Positions 36,073-44,007 of a stretch of 57,429 bases of DNA are shown here, piece after piece. The translations under genes and the position numbers were made by a program. The stretch lies in contig JAMCQL010000019.1 in assembly GCA_023381615.1 (NCBI GenBank), positions 1 through 57,429 on the forward strand, given 5' to 3'. A model generated the notes under the pieces. That model did no database searches. It saw nothing but the letters and a program-made list of their open reading frames with translations, and was not told the origin of the DNA. Each line of letters starts with the position of its first letter. The stretch's first letter is position 1. Source of the stretch: Bacteroidota bacterium (GTDB lineage Bacteria > Bacteroidota > Ignavibacteria > Kryptoniales > JAKASW01).

Positions 36073-37110
36073 ATGTTTCTCTTTAAGAGACGCGGTTACT
36101 ATCAGCTTGAATACTTCGATGAGGCTGAAAATCGTTCACGGAGAATTTCCACAGGAACAAAGCACAAACCGGAGGCGCTCCGATTCCTTGCGAATCTCCG
36201 GGAGGAGTTAGCTCACAAGCCAAAGATTGAAGCCGTTACGCTTTCAGGGTTCACAGTGGAATATATTTCTTTCCTGCGAGCCGGACGTTCTCCCAATTAC
36301 GTTACGTCGGCTGACTTCGCCTTGAACAGGCTTCTCCAATTCACGGGAGACCTTCCGCTTTCACGCCTGCATGTCCGAAACTTAGAGCAATTCTTCACAG
36401 AAAGTTTCCAGCGGACAAAGCAAGGGACAGCGCACTACTACCGGACAATCAAAGCGGCATTCAGCAAAGCCGTCGAGTGGAATTATCTCTCCGAGAATCC
36501 ACTGAAGAGAATCAAACTTCCCAAAATACCGAAAAGCCTTCCGCTGTTTATCTCCGAAATTGAACTCGCTTCAATTCTTGAGTCCCTCCAAGGAGACGGC
36601 CGGACAAAACAGGACATGAGAGACTTGTTCACGCTGGCGTTCTACACCGGGTTAAGATTATCGGAGCTTCTCAATCTCGAATGGAACGATGTGAGCATGG
36701 CAGAGCGAATAATCAAAGTGGCAAACACAGAGACGTTCACGACAAAGAGCAAACGGGAGCGAATCATCCCCCTGAACCAGACGGCCCTTGAGATGCTCAA
36801 GAAAAGACAGCCGAAGGTTTTCAGCCTTGACGAAAAGAACTATGTCTTCCAGAAGCATCCCGGCTTGAGATACGAGAGAGACTTTGTCAGCAAGCAATTC
36901 AAGAAGGCAGTCCGAGCCACAGAGCTTAATGGGAACCTTCACTTCCACAGCCTTCGGCATTCATTCGCGTCTAACTTAGTTCAGCGTGGAGTTCCGATAG
37001 TAGCCGTCAAGGAATTACTCGGACATAGCTCAATAGCGACAACCATGATTTACAGTCACGTCCGACGTGAAGACTTAGCGAATGCTGTGAAGATGCTGGA
37101 CGGACACTGA
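36073..37110 (+). CDS. Tyrosine-type site-specific integrase
   Basis: 345 residues. An N-terminal segment (about 1-50), SAM-like core-binding domain (about 55-145) and catalytic domain (about 155-345) with the complete set of residues: Arg195 in TGLRLSELLNLEW, Lys225 in TTKSKRERIIPL, His292-x-x-Arg295 in HSLRHSFAS, His318 in LLGHSSIATT, and nucleophile Tyr327 in MIYSHV. It catalyses element insertion and excision at the flanking 48-bp repeat. Strong ribosome site GGAGGAGG before the ATG. Adjacent to attL, the normal place for an element integrase. Confidence 0.95.
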   Translation: MFLFKRRGYYQLEYFDEAENRSRRISTGTKHKPEALRFLANLREELAHKPKIEAVTLSGFTVEYISFLRAGRSPNYVTSADFALNRLLQFTGDLPLSRLHVRNLEQFFTESFQRTKQGTAHYYRTIKAAFSKAVEWNYLSENPLKRIKLPKIPKSLPLFISEIELASILESLQGDGRTKQDMRDLFTLAFYTGLRLSELLNLEWNDVSMAERIIKVANTETFTTKSKRERIIPLNQTALEMLKKRQPKVFSLDEKNYVFQKHPGLRYERDFVSKQFKKAVRATELNGNLHFHSLRHSFASNLVQRGVPIVAVKELLGHSSIATTMIYSHVRREDLANAVKMLDGH

Positions 37111-37338
37111 GAGAGTCCGTAAGCAAACTTTCGGAGCCGACAAATTGAGTCAAGCAATGCACTGTAAACCTCATTTCTTGCCGTCTATCTTGCCCGACGT
37201 TTGCATTTCTCATGGTACTCAAGTAGAATAAGAGCCAGAGGAAAAACTTGACCAAAGGTTCCTGCGGACGAATAATGTCATTCCTCTATGTTTTTTTACA
37301 GATGATGGGATTAACAGGTAATATCGTGAGGACAATTC

Positions 37339-37989
37339 ATGGAAGTATTTAAGGTTGCAGAATTATCGCATAATACAATGTACCCCCTTAAATCCGCCGG
37401 TCGCGAGAGGTGGCACGTTTTTGCTGGAATAGTGACGAGTTTGGTTAATGTGCCCGACTTTGCTCCGGAGTGTTCATGGGGAATTACGATTGTTGTAGAT
37501 AGGGGACCGAACGCTCGTGAGGTGAAACTCAATACCAGGCACTTTATGAGTCGAAGTGATCTAGCGAAATCTAATACAGAACCAGTCTTCATTACTGAAG
37601 CGTCTTCCCTAATCTTCTTTAGAAATGGTTTTTACATGACTGGAAGACCGATTAATACTCAGGATGAAATGGAAGAGGTTATTCTGAGAGTGAAGAAGAT
37701 TGCGTTTGACGACGAAAGCGAAATATCGACGCTGAGAAATCAAATAGCGAATATTGAGAGTGCAATTGAGTTTTCTCATTCAAAGACTGCACGTCAAGCC
37801 ATCCCAGAAGATGTTAAGCTGGTGGTGTGGGCACGAGACAAAGGCGTTTGCGTCTACTGCGGCTCAAAGGTCAACCTGCAATTTGACCACACCATACCAG
37901 TGGCTAAGGGAGGTGGAAACTCTCCTGAGAACGTCCAGATTCTCTGCCGGGAATGCAACTTGAGGAAATCAGACAAGATTTCCATTTAG
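37339..37989 (+). CDS. HNH endonuclease domain protein
   Basis: 216 residues. The C-terminal third is an HNH nuclease: VWARDKGVCVYCGSKVNLQF with paired Cys, FDHTIPVAKGGGNSPENVQIL with the catalytic His, and CRECNLRKSDK with a second Cys pair and the final N/K. The N-terminal 130 residues have no recognised domain and could sense or bind a target; a short helical linker (ESEISTLRNQIANIESAIE) joins them. Such cargo in small integrated elements often acts in phage interference, or nicks DNA in packaging; neither can be shown here. GAGGAC precedes the ATG. Confidence 0.82.
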   Translation: MEVFKVAELSHNTMYPLKSAGRERWHVFAGIVTSLVNVPDFAPECSWGITIVVDRGPNAREVKLNTRHFMSRSDLAKSNTEPVFITEASSLIFFRNGFYMTGRPINTQDEMEEVILRVKKIAFDDESEISTLRNQIANIESAIEFSHSKTARQAIPEDVKLVVWARDKGVCVYCGSKVNLQFDHTIPVAKGGGNSPENVQILCRECNLRKSDKISI

Positions 37990-38040
37990 TCTTCGTCTGT
38001 CCGAGATATTCTTTTTTATACTCGTTACCACGGTCTACAC

Positions 38041-38260
38041 GGTAGCGAAAAGATTGGCAAAGCCGTTGCAGCAATTGCGGCGCTACACTTTCGGGAACAA
38101 CAGAACAATGAGAAAACTAAAGGCGGCATTCATAACGATGGATTAAGTTCAGAATGTCAACTTGCAAATGAAGTCCAACAAAGTTCAACATATCCCCCGT
38201 TTCGTTCCCGATTTTCGGGAGGCCTTTAGACAAGGCTTGCAGACGGGCGGGGGGATTTTG
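38041..38260 (+). ncRNA. Structured leader A upstream of 38275, three-way-junction fold
   Basis: After a small branched fold GTAGCG/CGCTAC (38042-38086), bases 38194-38253 fold into an outer stem CCCCCG/CGGGGG enclosing two hairpins, TCCCGA-TTT-TCGGGA (38206-38220) and GCCTT/AAGGC (38222-38236), followed by GATTTTG. The fold and much of the sequence recur upstream of 39202 (leader B). No Rfam family recognised. Confidence 0.45.
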
Positions 38261-38274
38261 TTTGAAGGTGAGTG

Positions 38275-38526
38275 ATGACTTTTCAAAAGGAAGAAGGCAG
38301 GAAAATTGAACGTACCAAAACAGGATTGACACCGTTTCAGGCTTTGCTCATGGAGGCTGCTAAGTTCTCAGCCGTTTGCATTTTCGGAGGCCATGGAGTA
38401 GAATTGAAACAGGAAAAAAACTTGCGAGTGATGCTGAAAGCTTTCTTTAACCCCTACCGTTTCCTGATAAAATCGGGAAGACCGACAGCACGGTTCGCAA
38501 ACGGTAGGGGCTTTTTGTTTTTGTGA
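38275..38526 (+). CDS. Doubtful small ORF
   Basis: 83 residues starting after AGGTGAGTG; the last third is encoded by a perfect 12-bp stem-loop (38451-38510) with a T-run, which looks like a terminator or structured RNA rather than coding sequence. The first half (TGLTPFQALLMEAAKFSAVC) is neutral. No family recognised. It may be a short leader peptide gene or not a gene at all. Confidence 0.25.
   Translation: MTFQKEEGRKIERTKTGLTPFQALLMEAAKFSAVCIFGGHGVELKQEKNLRVMLKAFFNPYRFLIKSGRPTARFANGRGFLFL
38451..38525 (+). terminator. Three-way-junction stem-loop with T-run
   Basis: Outer stem CCCCTACCGTTT (38451-38462) with AAACGGTAGGGG (38499-38510), then CTTTTTGTTTTTG. Inside are CCTGAT-AAA-ATCGGG and ACCG-ACAGCA-CGGT, so the fold has the same outline as leaders A and B. 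Placed 57 bases before the lipoprotein gene. Confidence 0.6.
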
Positions 38527-38566
38527 TGAGTTAGCTTCAAGAAGAAGAAAAACGTGGGAGAATAAG

Positions 38567-39034
38567 ATGAAGAGAAGATTGATGTTAGCATTGTTGCTCG
38601 GACCCGTTCTCGCAGGATGCGCGTCTGTTCCGGTTCCCCCTGCTATTCAGGACACAGAAATCATTAACGCTCCATTTGACAAGGTTTGGAGCGCTATTGT
38701 TGGTACACTTGCAGAGCAATCGCTTCCCATTCAATCGATTGACAAGGCAAGCGGACTTGTGACCACACAGTTTGTTGTCTTTGCCAACGGGATTCTGGCG
38801 CAAAGAGCGATTGACAAAGTGGCGGTAAAGCCATCGAGTTTGTTGTACACTTGGAGCGGCGGAAGGTACATGCTGAGTATCTTTGTGACAAAAAGCGGAG
38901 AGAACCAGACACGAGTGAAAATTACTACTCACATCGAAGCATTTGAGAACAACGTCACTTATAGCTGGATGATTTGCTACTCCAACGGCACGATAGAAAA
39001 TCAGCTATTTAACGCTATCAAAGCTAAGATATGA
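38567..39034 (+). CDS. Small lipoprotein of the mobile element
   Basis: 155 residues with a clear lipoprotein signal (MKRRLMLALLLGPVLAGCAS). The mature part (INAPFDKVWSAIVGTLAEQS, TRVKITTHIEAF) resembles BamC-like or SRPBCC-like domains often found in short outer-membrane lipoproteins. As cargo of an integrated element it could alter the cell surface and exclude other phages (inference). Its leader contains the terminator fold at 38451. Confidence 0.72.
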   Translation: MKRRLMLALLLGPVLAGCASVPVPPAIQDTEIINAPFDKVWSAIVGTLAEQSLPIQSIDKASGLVTTQFVVFANGILAQRAIDKVAVKPSSLLYTWSGGRYMLSIFVTKSGENQTRVKITTHIEAFENNVTYSWMICYSNGTIENQLFNAIKAKI

Positions 39035-39122
39035 CGCGAGGGAACCAATTGCTATGATTCGAAAGAGGGTTCCCACTTAACCGCATAACTTGGCGATGTA
39101 CGCCATGGAACAGTTTTAACCG

Positions 39123-39200
39123 CTCGCTTTTCCCGGTTTTTTGGGAGGTTGTTTGGCGACAGCCAGCAACAGGCGAGGTATTCTTATTTGAGAGGTGAAT
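39123..39200 (+). ncRNA. Structured leader B upstream of 39202, related to leader A
   Basis: Outer CTCGC (39123-39127) with GCGAG (39173-39177) encloses TTCCC/GGGAG and GTTG-GGC/GCC-CAAC hairpins. GGGAGG, the position of the second hairpin, the GGCGRGG closing strand and the trailing TTTGARAGGTGARTGATGA all match leader A (38194-38280) after simple alignment. Confidence 0.45.
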
Positions 39201-39201
39201 G

Positions 39202-40026
39202 ATGAAATCACGGAACACAGAGTACCTCAAAGAGGAGTCGTCCACTTATCGCACTATCAGGGTACACGAGATATACGAAGCAGCTGCAAAAGGTAATCTA
39301 TCCATTGAAGAATTCATGGAGGCATTCCGGAAATCAAAGGAAGACTGGATAGCAAAGCTTTACAAGATTGCGATGACCAAGTTTAACGAGTTCCTTTCTA
39401 AGAATGAGCATGTGTCCACTCTTTACCAGGGTTTCGCTTTCCTCTACGACTGTTATGTAAGCGTCGAAGATAATTTGAAGTTCTTTGATTATGTTACACC
39501 CGAAGGGCAGACCATTCCTTTCCCAGCTCAACCTAACCGCGAATATTACCTTTCGCTGAGACCGGTTCTAAAGGAGGACACAGCATCCCGATTGGTAGAT
39601 TTGAAAATTCAAATTCTCGAAGAAGCTCTTCAAATTGTGCCTCATTGGGTGCAAAATGTTATAAAATCATTGGAGCAGGAATCAAGAGAAGATACGCAGG
39701 AACAACTACAAGCACTATCGGTGCATGATACGAAAATATTCATGGAGACATACAGAGAACATAGAGATAATGGATTGCTCAATAGAATACCGAAGATTTT
39801 CCCCGATAAAATACAGATGCTCACAGAAAGAGAAAGATTTGTCGAGACAATAAGGCAGGCAATGAGGGGAATTCTAAAGAAGGGCGGTCGAGTCAATCCT
39901 CACGCAATTGCTAAAGAGGGAGGTATAGCCGACACCAGCCTTAGAGAAGGCATGAAAAAACACATGATTGAGTTCGACAAGAAAGATAAAGTATTCATAG
40001 ACAAAGAGACCGGAAAAAAGTTCTGA
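39202..40026 (+). CDS. Hypothetical protein of the mobile element
   Basis: 274 residues, mostly helical, without a recognised domain. It has no signal peptide or membrane segment. The N-terminal half has acidic helices (YEAAAKGNLSIEEFMEAFRK, KEDWIAKLYKIAMTKFNEFL); the C-terminal part has basic patches (MRGILKKGGRVNPHAIAKEG, KKHMIEFDKKDKVF) that could contact nucleic acid. Start ATG 39202 has GAGAGGTG at suitable spacing; the ATG directly before it (39199) is too close. It is followed by paired TTCACGG repeats and a terminator, so it is its own unit. Candidate accessory or defence protein; function unknown. Confidence 0.7.
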   Translation: MKSRNTEYLKEESSTYRTIRVHEIYEAAAKGNLSIEEFMEAFRKSKEDWIAKLYKIAMTKFNEFLSKNEHVSTLYQGFAFLYDCYVSVEDNLKFFDYVTPEGQTIPFPAQPNREYYLSLRPVLKEDTASRLVDLKIQILEEALQIVPHWVQNVIKSLEQESREDTQEQLQALSVHDTKIFMETYREHRDNGLLNRIPKIFPDKIQMLTERERFVETIRQAMRGILKKGGRVNPHAIAKEGGIADTSLREGMKKHMIEFDKKDKVFIDKETGKKF

Positions 40027-40028
40027 CT

Positions 40029-40119
40029 TTCACGGAATTTCACGGGCAAAGACACACGCGGGTACGTAACACCTCTTTCATCAAACAATAGCAGAAAAAT
40101 CATTCACGGAAATTCACGG
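40029..40119 (+). promoter_or_regulatory. Two pairs of TTCACGG direct repeats
   Basis: TTCACGG at 40029 and 40039, then again at 40103 and 40113; each pair has a period of exactly 10 bp and the two pairs are 74 bp apart. They lie in the 227-base gap before the replication operon. They may be initiator iterons or operator sites. Confidence 0.45.
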
Positions 40120-40181
40120 AACACTCATTGCTTCTATGTGCTCCATGAAAGAAAATGATTTCCAAGTCAGCAAGTTTATTA

Positions 40182-40247
40182 GCCGGAATAAGGGCTTTGG
40201 GTTTTGGAAATACCCCTTTCACCCTTTCCGGCATTTTTATTTTTTTG
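40182..40247 (+). terminator. Stem-loop with T-run directly before the replication operon
   Basis: Outer stem GCCGGAA-(TA)-AGGG with CCCTTTCCGGC, inner GGG/CCC hairpin, then CATTTTTATTTTTTTG. Ends six bases before the ATG at 40254, so it would separate the cargo units from the operon or act as an attenuator in its leader. Confidence 0.6.
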
Positions 40248-40253
40248 TGACAC

Positions 40254-40667
40254 ATGGAAACACAAATCACCCTTCTTCCTAAGACACCCGGACGCTATTA
40301 CGTCCAGCTTACCCTTCCAGATCGCACCACACGCGGCATCGGCGAACTTGATACCACGGCGGGAGTTTACCGAAAACGAATCAAGAGTGGAGACCATTTC
40401 TTCAGACTGAACGGAGAGATTGGCTTCAATGGAGAGCTTCTCTCCAGTCCGAGATTCAAGTTCAGTACTATCGAAGTGACCCTTGACAGCGAAACGCTGG
40501 CGATCTCACGTAAGGATGCCGTCCGCTTCGGGCATTCGCGATCTTTTCACGGTTGGGAAAGACAAATCTTTGTCGGCGTAAAGCACTTCCGAAAGCCGGG
40601 GAACGCGATTCAGCCCGAAGCCCACACAGAGGACTTGCAGCCGTCACTCTTCGAGGCGCTGCCATGA
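40254..40667 (+). CDS. Hypothetical protein, first gene of the replication operon
   Basis: 137 residues, beta-rich (TQITLLPKTPGRYYVQLTLP, FNGELLSSPRFKFSTIEVTL) without known motifs. Shares the stop/start ATGA overlap with the next gene. Begins six bases after the T-run of a stem-loop and has no clear ribosome site, so initiation may depend on leader structure. Related proteins at this place in small elements sometimes bind single-stranded DNA, but that is not shown here. Confidence 0.6.
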   Translation: METQITLLPKTPGRYYVQLTLPDRTTRGIGELDTTAGVYRKRIKSGDHFFRLNGEIGFNGELLSSPRFKFSTIEVTLDSETLAISRKDAVRFGHSRSFHGWERQIFVGVKHFRKPGNAIQPEAHTEDLQPSLFEALP

Positions 40668-40924
40668 TTGAGCGTCTCCCCTTTTTCGCTGAGGATGTTC
40701 GCAGCCTGATTCTGTCAATAGAAGGCACGCTGCAGGAACTTGGCGGGACAAAACCAGGGACAACGCCCGAAGCCCTCCTTCGCCGGAGGCTAACCGATTT
40801 CCTTGAGACAGCGGAGTCCTCACTGATTGACTGCCACGCGATCTTACTTGACGGCACGATGTGCCATGATACCGAAGACCTTGCCCTGTTCATGTCTCAG
40901 GTAGAAAGCGGAGCCGAGCCATGA
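40664..40924 (+). CDS. Hypothetical small protein of the replication operon
   Basis: 86 residues, helical and acidic (LRRRLTDFLETAESSLIDCH). Start chosen at ATG 40664, overlapping the previous stop (ATGA), rather than the longer reading from 40553, which overlaps that gene by over 100 bases. Ends with ATGA overlap to the next gene. Function unknown. Confidence 0.55.
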   Translation: MIERLPFFAEDVRSLILSIEGTLQELGGTKPGTTPEALLRRRLTDFLETAESSLIDCHAILLDGTMCHDTEDLALFMSQVESGAEP

Positions 40925-41607
40925 ACGGATGGATTAAGCTACACAGACAGAGCCTTGATTCAGCCGTATTCCAGAACGGTAACCTCTGGCAAGTGTGGTG
41001 CTGGTGCTTGATGAAAGCAACGCACGAAGAGAAGAAGATGCTGTGGAACGGTCAGGAAATCGTTTTGAGGCCCGGTCAGTTCCTCAGTGGAAGGTTTAGC
41101 GGAGCGAAGGAATGCCACATGAAGCCGTCGACGTTCCGTAACCAGATAGCACTTTTAGAAGAACTCGGAAATCTGGACATAAACTCGGACAGCCGTTCAT
41201 CTCTCATAACCGTGATAAAATGGTGTGAATTTCAAGAAAACAGCAGCGCACAAAAAGGGGCAAGGACAGGTGAAAGGACACCCGAAGGACAGCCGGAGGA
41301 CACAATCAAGAAAGAAAAGAAGGAAGAGAATATAACCTTTACCCTTGGACGTGACCTTCTCTTGGCCGAAGACAAGAACCTGTATTCTGTGATTAACAGA
41401 TTCAAGAAAGAGTTCGGCGGTGAAGAACCGCTAAAGAAGCAATTTGCCAAAATACTCGGAAGTGAAACAAGGTTCATTGACGCGAGACAGCTTGCAGCGT
41501 ACCTGACGGGCTGTCTTAGAAACAACGGGCACGGCAAAGCAACAGAGCCGAAACCAAAGCCGCTGCCTGAATTGAGTAGGGAAACCGAACCGTGGCTGAA
41601 TGGGTAG
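40921..41607 (+). CDS. Replication initiator-like protein (phage replisome organiser / DnaD-type)
   Basis: 228 residues. The N-terminal 100 residues have the phage replisome-organiser layout: GWIKLHRQSLDSAVFQNGNL, WQVWCWCLMKATHEE, WNGQEIVLRPGQFLSG, and a winged-helix element MKPSTFRNQIALLEELG. A charged linker is followed by a C-terminal helical region (YSVINRFKKEFGGEEPLKKQ). These proteins bind an origin and load a helicase; the helicase here is the primase-helicase two genes on. Good support for a role in element replication. Confidence 0.75.
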   Translation: MNGWIKLHRQSLDSAVFQNGNLWQVWCWCLMKATHEEKKMLWNGQEIVLRPGQFLSGRFSGAKECHMKPSTFRNQIALLEELGNLDINSDSRSSLITVIKWCEFQENSSAQKGARTGERTPEGQPEDTIKKEKKEENITFTLGRDLLLAEDKNLYSVINRFKKEFGGEEPLKKQFAKILGSETRFIDARQLAAYLTGCLRNNGHGKATEPKPKPLPELSRETEPWLNG

Positions 41608-41614
41608 GTGGGGC

Positions 41615-41752
41615 ATGAAAACTAAACTCAACATCATGGAGATCGCTTACATGCTTTTCTGTCTCCCTCTTCCCTTTCAGGCGCGGATGATAGGCAAAGT
41701 ATTGATGCGTTATTCCAGAACCGTAAGGACTTTTTTCTATGAGCTATTTTGA
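41615..41752 (+). CDS. Short ORF coupled to the primase-helicase
   Basis: 45 residues starting MKTKLNIMEIAYMLF, seven bases after the preceding stop with a good ribosome site (GGTGGGG), and overlapping the start of the primase-helicase by 14 bases. It may be a small protein or mainly a coupling device for translation of the next gene. No family recognised. Confidence 0.4.
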   Translation: MKTKLNIMEIAYMLFCLPLPFQARMIGKVLMRYSRTVRTFFYELF

Positions 41753-43523
41753 ATTGTACTGTGAAACCGCTATCGGCGGACTGAACAACCGAAACGTGGT
41801 TATCCCTGTCAAGGATTTCCGCCTGAACGGACTACGCAACGAATGCTATCGGAGTGTGTTCCTGTTCGGCCCGGAGCTGAAAACATGGGTTGACAAGACG
41901 GACAGCGTTACCGAATTCACCGGGCCACACACGGCGGATGCTGTTCCCTTCGACTTTGACGGCGAAAATTTATCGGCAGTCAAGGCAGAGGTTGAGAAGT
42001 TCATCGGCTATCTTACAGAAACCTATGAAATCCCCTTGGACTACTTCCGGCTTTCCTTTTCGGGAAACAAGGGCTTTCACGTTGTCATTCCTATCGAGGC
42101 CTTTGTATCGGATCCGAAACCCTCAATCCATTTCGCACAGATCGTTAAAGCAATCGCCGGGGAAATGTCTCAAGGCTTCAGCTTTGTTGATTCTTCCATT
42201 TATGAGTCAAAGAGATTGCTCCGTGTCTTGAACACTGTGAATCTAAAATCGGGACTGCACAAAATCCCGTTGACATTCAGTGAACTGCAAAGCCTGACAG
42301 TGGATGAAATCAAAGAGCTTGCGAAAGAACCGAGGGAGATCGAGGCGCTGGCAACTTCCGAAATCAGCCCGGTAGAATCGTTGTCTGCATTATGGGCCAA
42401 ATGGTACAGCCACGATTTCAGAGAGCGTAAGAAGACGGAAAGGCACGACAGCGACATTTTCCAGCTACTCCGGGGTGCAGAGCAAGGCAGCCGGAACGAT
42501 GCAGCCATTAAGCTTGCCGGGACATATCTTGCAGCGGGCCTCAACGAATCCCTTACCCTTGCCACGCTGGAAGCATGGAACAAGCAGAATAATCCTCCAC
42601 TTCCTCAAGGTGAACTTGAAGGGGTTGTTCACGGAGCTTTTCAGCGCTACAAGAAAGAGAGCACGGAAGCTGTCAGAGTGTACGATCTTAGAGATGCTGG
42701 CAAAGTCTATGCTGAATTCATTGGCAGCATGAAGAAGGCAAAGGCGCACACCGGCTTTGAGACCGTTGATAAGAAGTTACGCGGGATAATGCCCGGCGAA
42801 TCCCTCTGCGTACTTGGCAAAACATCAGTCGGCAAGTCCGCATTTCTCCAAAACGCGGGAATAAACTACGCAAAGAGTTCGGGGAGGCCAGTCCTGTTTT
42901 TCTCAATGGAAATGCCTATTACCTCCGTGTTCGAAAGAGCCGCACAAATCGAGTTCGAACTATCCGGCTATGAAATCGAGAATGACCTTACGCGGAACAC
43001 CGGGGACATTCAAGGTTTCGCCGAGATGCTATTCAGCAAGATTCCGAATTTCTATTGCATCGAGAAGAACGGCTTGACTCTCGAAGCAATTGAATCGCTT
43101 GTCCGGTACGCCGAAGAAAACGTGTACCACGACAAGACAGGTTTAGTCTTGATTGATTATCTTGGGCTTGTGAAGTCAAGCGGGAAAGACATATACGAGC
43201 AAGTCAGCAAGGTGGCACGTGGCATGAAAGACCTTGCGAAGTCTCTCGGAGTCCCGATTATCTTCTTGTCCCAAGTTAACCGGAACTATTCTGCCTTCGA
43301 GGAACTCCAGATTGATGCTGCCCGCGACAGCGGAGCGGTTGACGAAGCCTCCGATTTCATCCTCGGACTCTGGCGCGAACAAGTCGGCAGCGAGGATGAT
43401 ACAAGTCCGGAAATGAGGTTGAAACTTGGAATCCTGAAGAACAGGCGCGGTGGACTAGGAAAAATTACAGTCGAGATGGAACGCCGGACGCTGAGAATGA
43501 AGGAAGTGGACGGTCAAATATGA
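41739..43523 (+). CDS. AEP-type primase fused to DnaB/RepA-type helicase
   Basis: 594 residues. The N-terminal domain has archaeo-eukaryotic-type primase motifs: PFDFDGEN (metal Asp about 72 and 74), SFSGNKGFHV (about 107-115, catalytic SGxKGFH), and a later strand near SIYESKRLLRVLN. A PriCT-like helical segment follows (about 235-305). The C-terminal half is a RecA-fold helicase: Walker A GKTSVGKSAF (360-369), FFSMEMP, Walker B LVLIDYLGL (Asp about 473), and IIFLSQVNR. Such fusions prime and unwind DNA for autonomous replication of satellites and plasmids. Central gene of the element. Confidence 0.87.
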   Translation: MSYFELYCETAIGGLNNRNVVIPVKDFRLNGLRNECYRSVFLFGPELKTWVDKTDSVTEFTGPHTADAVPFDFDGENLSAVKAEVEKFIGYLTETYEIPLDYFRLSFSGNKGFHVVIPIEAFVSDPKPSIHFAQIVKAIAGEMSQGFSFVDSSIYESKRLLRVLNTVNLKSGLHKIPLTFSELQSLTVDEIKELAKEPREIEALATSEISPVESLSALWAKWYSHDFRERKKTERHDSDIFQLLRGAEQGSRNDAAIKLAGTYLAAGLNESLTLATLEAWNKQNNPPLPQGELEGVVHGAFQRYKKESTEAVRVYDLRDAGKVYAEFIGSMKKAKAHTGFETVDKKLRGIMPGESLCVLGKTSVGKSAFLQNAGINYAKSSGRPVLFFSMEMPITSVFERAAQIEFELSGYEIENDLTRNTGDIQGFAEMLFSKIPNFYCIEKNGLTLEAIESLVRYAEENVYHDKTGLVLIDYLGLVKSSGKDIYEQVSKVARGMKDLAKSLGVPIIFLSQVNRNYSAFEELQIDAARDSGAVDEASDFILGLWREQVGSEDDTSPEMRLKLGILKNRRGGLGKITVEMERRTLRMKEVDGQI

Positions 43524-43786
43524 GCAAAGAATCGCTGCAATTGGTTAAGACTCAAAGCAGTAACGAAAACCCCTACCCTATCATCGAGGGAAACCTGAAA
43601 GTCCGAAATCTCAAGGCTGCTAAGAGGCTGATGAGTAAACTAATCGAAGCCTTTATCGCGGGGAGAGTAACGGGAAACGATGCCAAAACTTTGGCTTACC
43701 TTACGTCAACATATATTGAAGTTGCTCAGGCAGCGGACTTGGAAGACCGATTAATTAAACTTGAAACCAAATTACTTCAGAGGTAA
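43520..43786 (+). CDS. Hypothetical small helical protein
   Basis: 88 residues overlapping the primase-helicase stop (ATGA). Helical, with NLKAAKRLMSKLIEAFIAGR and AADLEDRLIKLETKLLQR, the latter a likely coiled coil. Resembles short accessory proteins following replication genes in phages. Function unknown. Confidence 0.6.
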   Translation: MSKESLQLVKTQSSNENPYPIIEGNLKVRNLKAAKRLMSKLIEAFIAGRVTGNDAKTLAYLTSTYIEVAQAADLEDRLIKLETKLLQR

Positions 43787-43788
43787 CC

Positions 43789-44007
43789 ATGAAAAATTTA
43801 CAAGCACGTCTTGAACGAATCGAGCAACAAATCGGCATGAACTCGACCCAGAAGGTCATCGTTGACGACATAGGCTATGACGGCATGGACGCAATCCCGA
43901 CAGTGGAAGTATCAGCAATTGCTCACCAGCTGGCAGCGCGGAGACGGTTCCCTGTTTGTATCGTTCACGGTTCAGATATTCTTCAAGCATGGGAGGGAGA
44001 CCGATGA
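43789..44007 (+). CDS. Hypothetical small protein, paralogue 1
   Basis: 72 residues starting two bases after the previous stop. MKNLQARLERIEQQIG forms a short coiled coil also found at the start of the following gene. The rest (VEVSAIAHQLAARRRFPVCI) is unlike it. Function unknown. Confidence 0.55.
   Translation: MKNLQARLERIEQQIGMNSTQKVIVDDIGYDGMDAIPTVEVSAIAHQLAARRRFPVCIVHGSDILQAWEGDR

Noticed and set aside
37990-40253. Integron-like cassette array (single genes separated by folded spacers after a tyrosine recombinase)
   Set aside because: The spacers do not carry attC-type RYYYAAC/GTTRRRY boundary boxes, the integrase points the same way as the genes, and a clear tRNA att duplication explains the integrase.
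42109-42120. GGATCC in the primase-helicase gene as an element copy
   Set aside because: No flanking inverted repeat; a chance six-base match in ordinary coding sequence.
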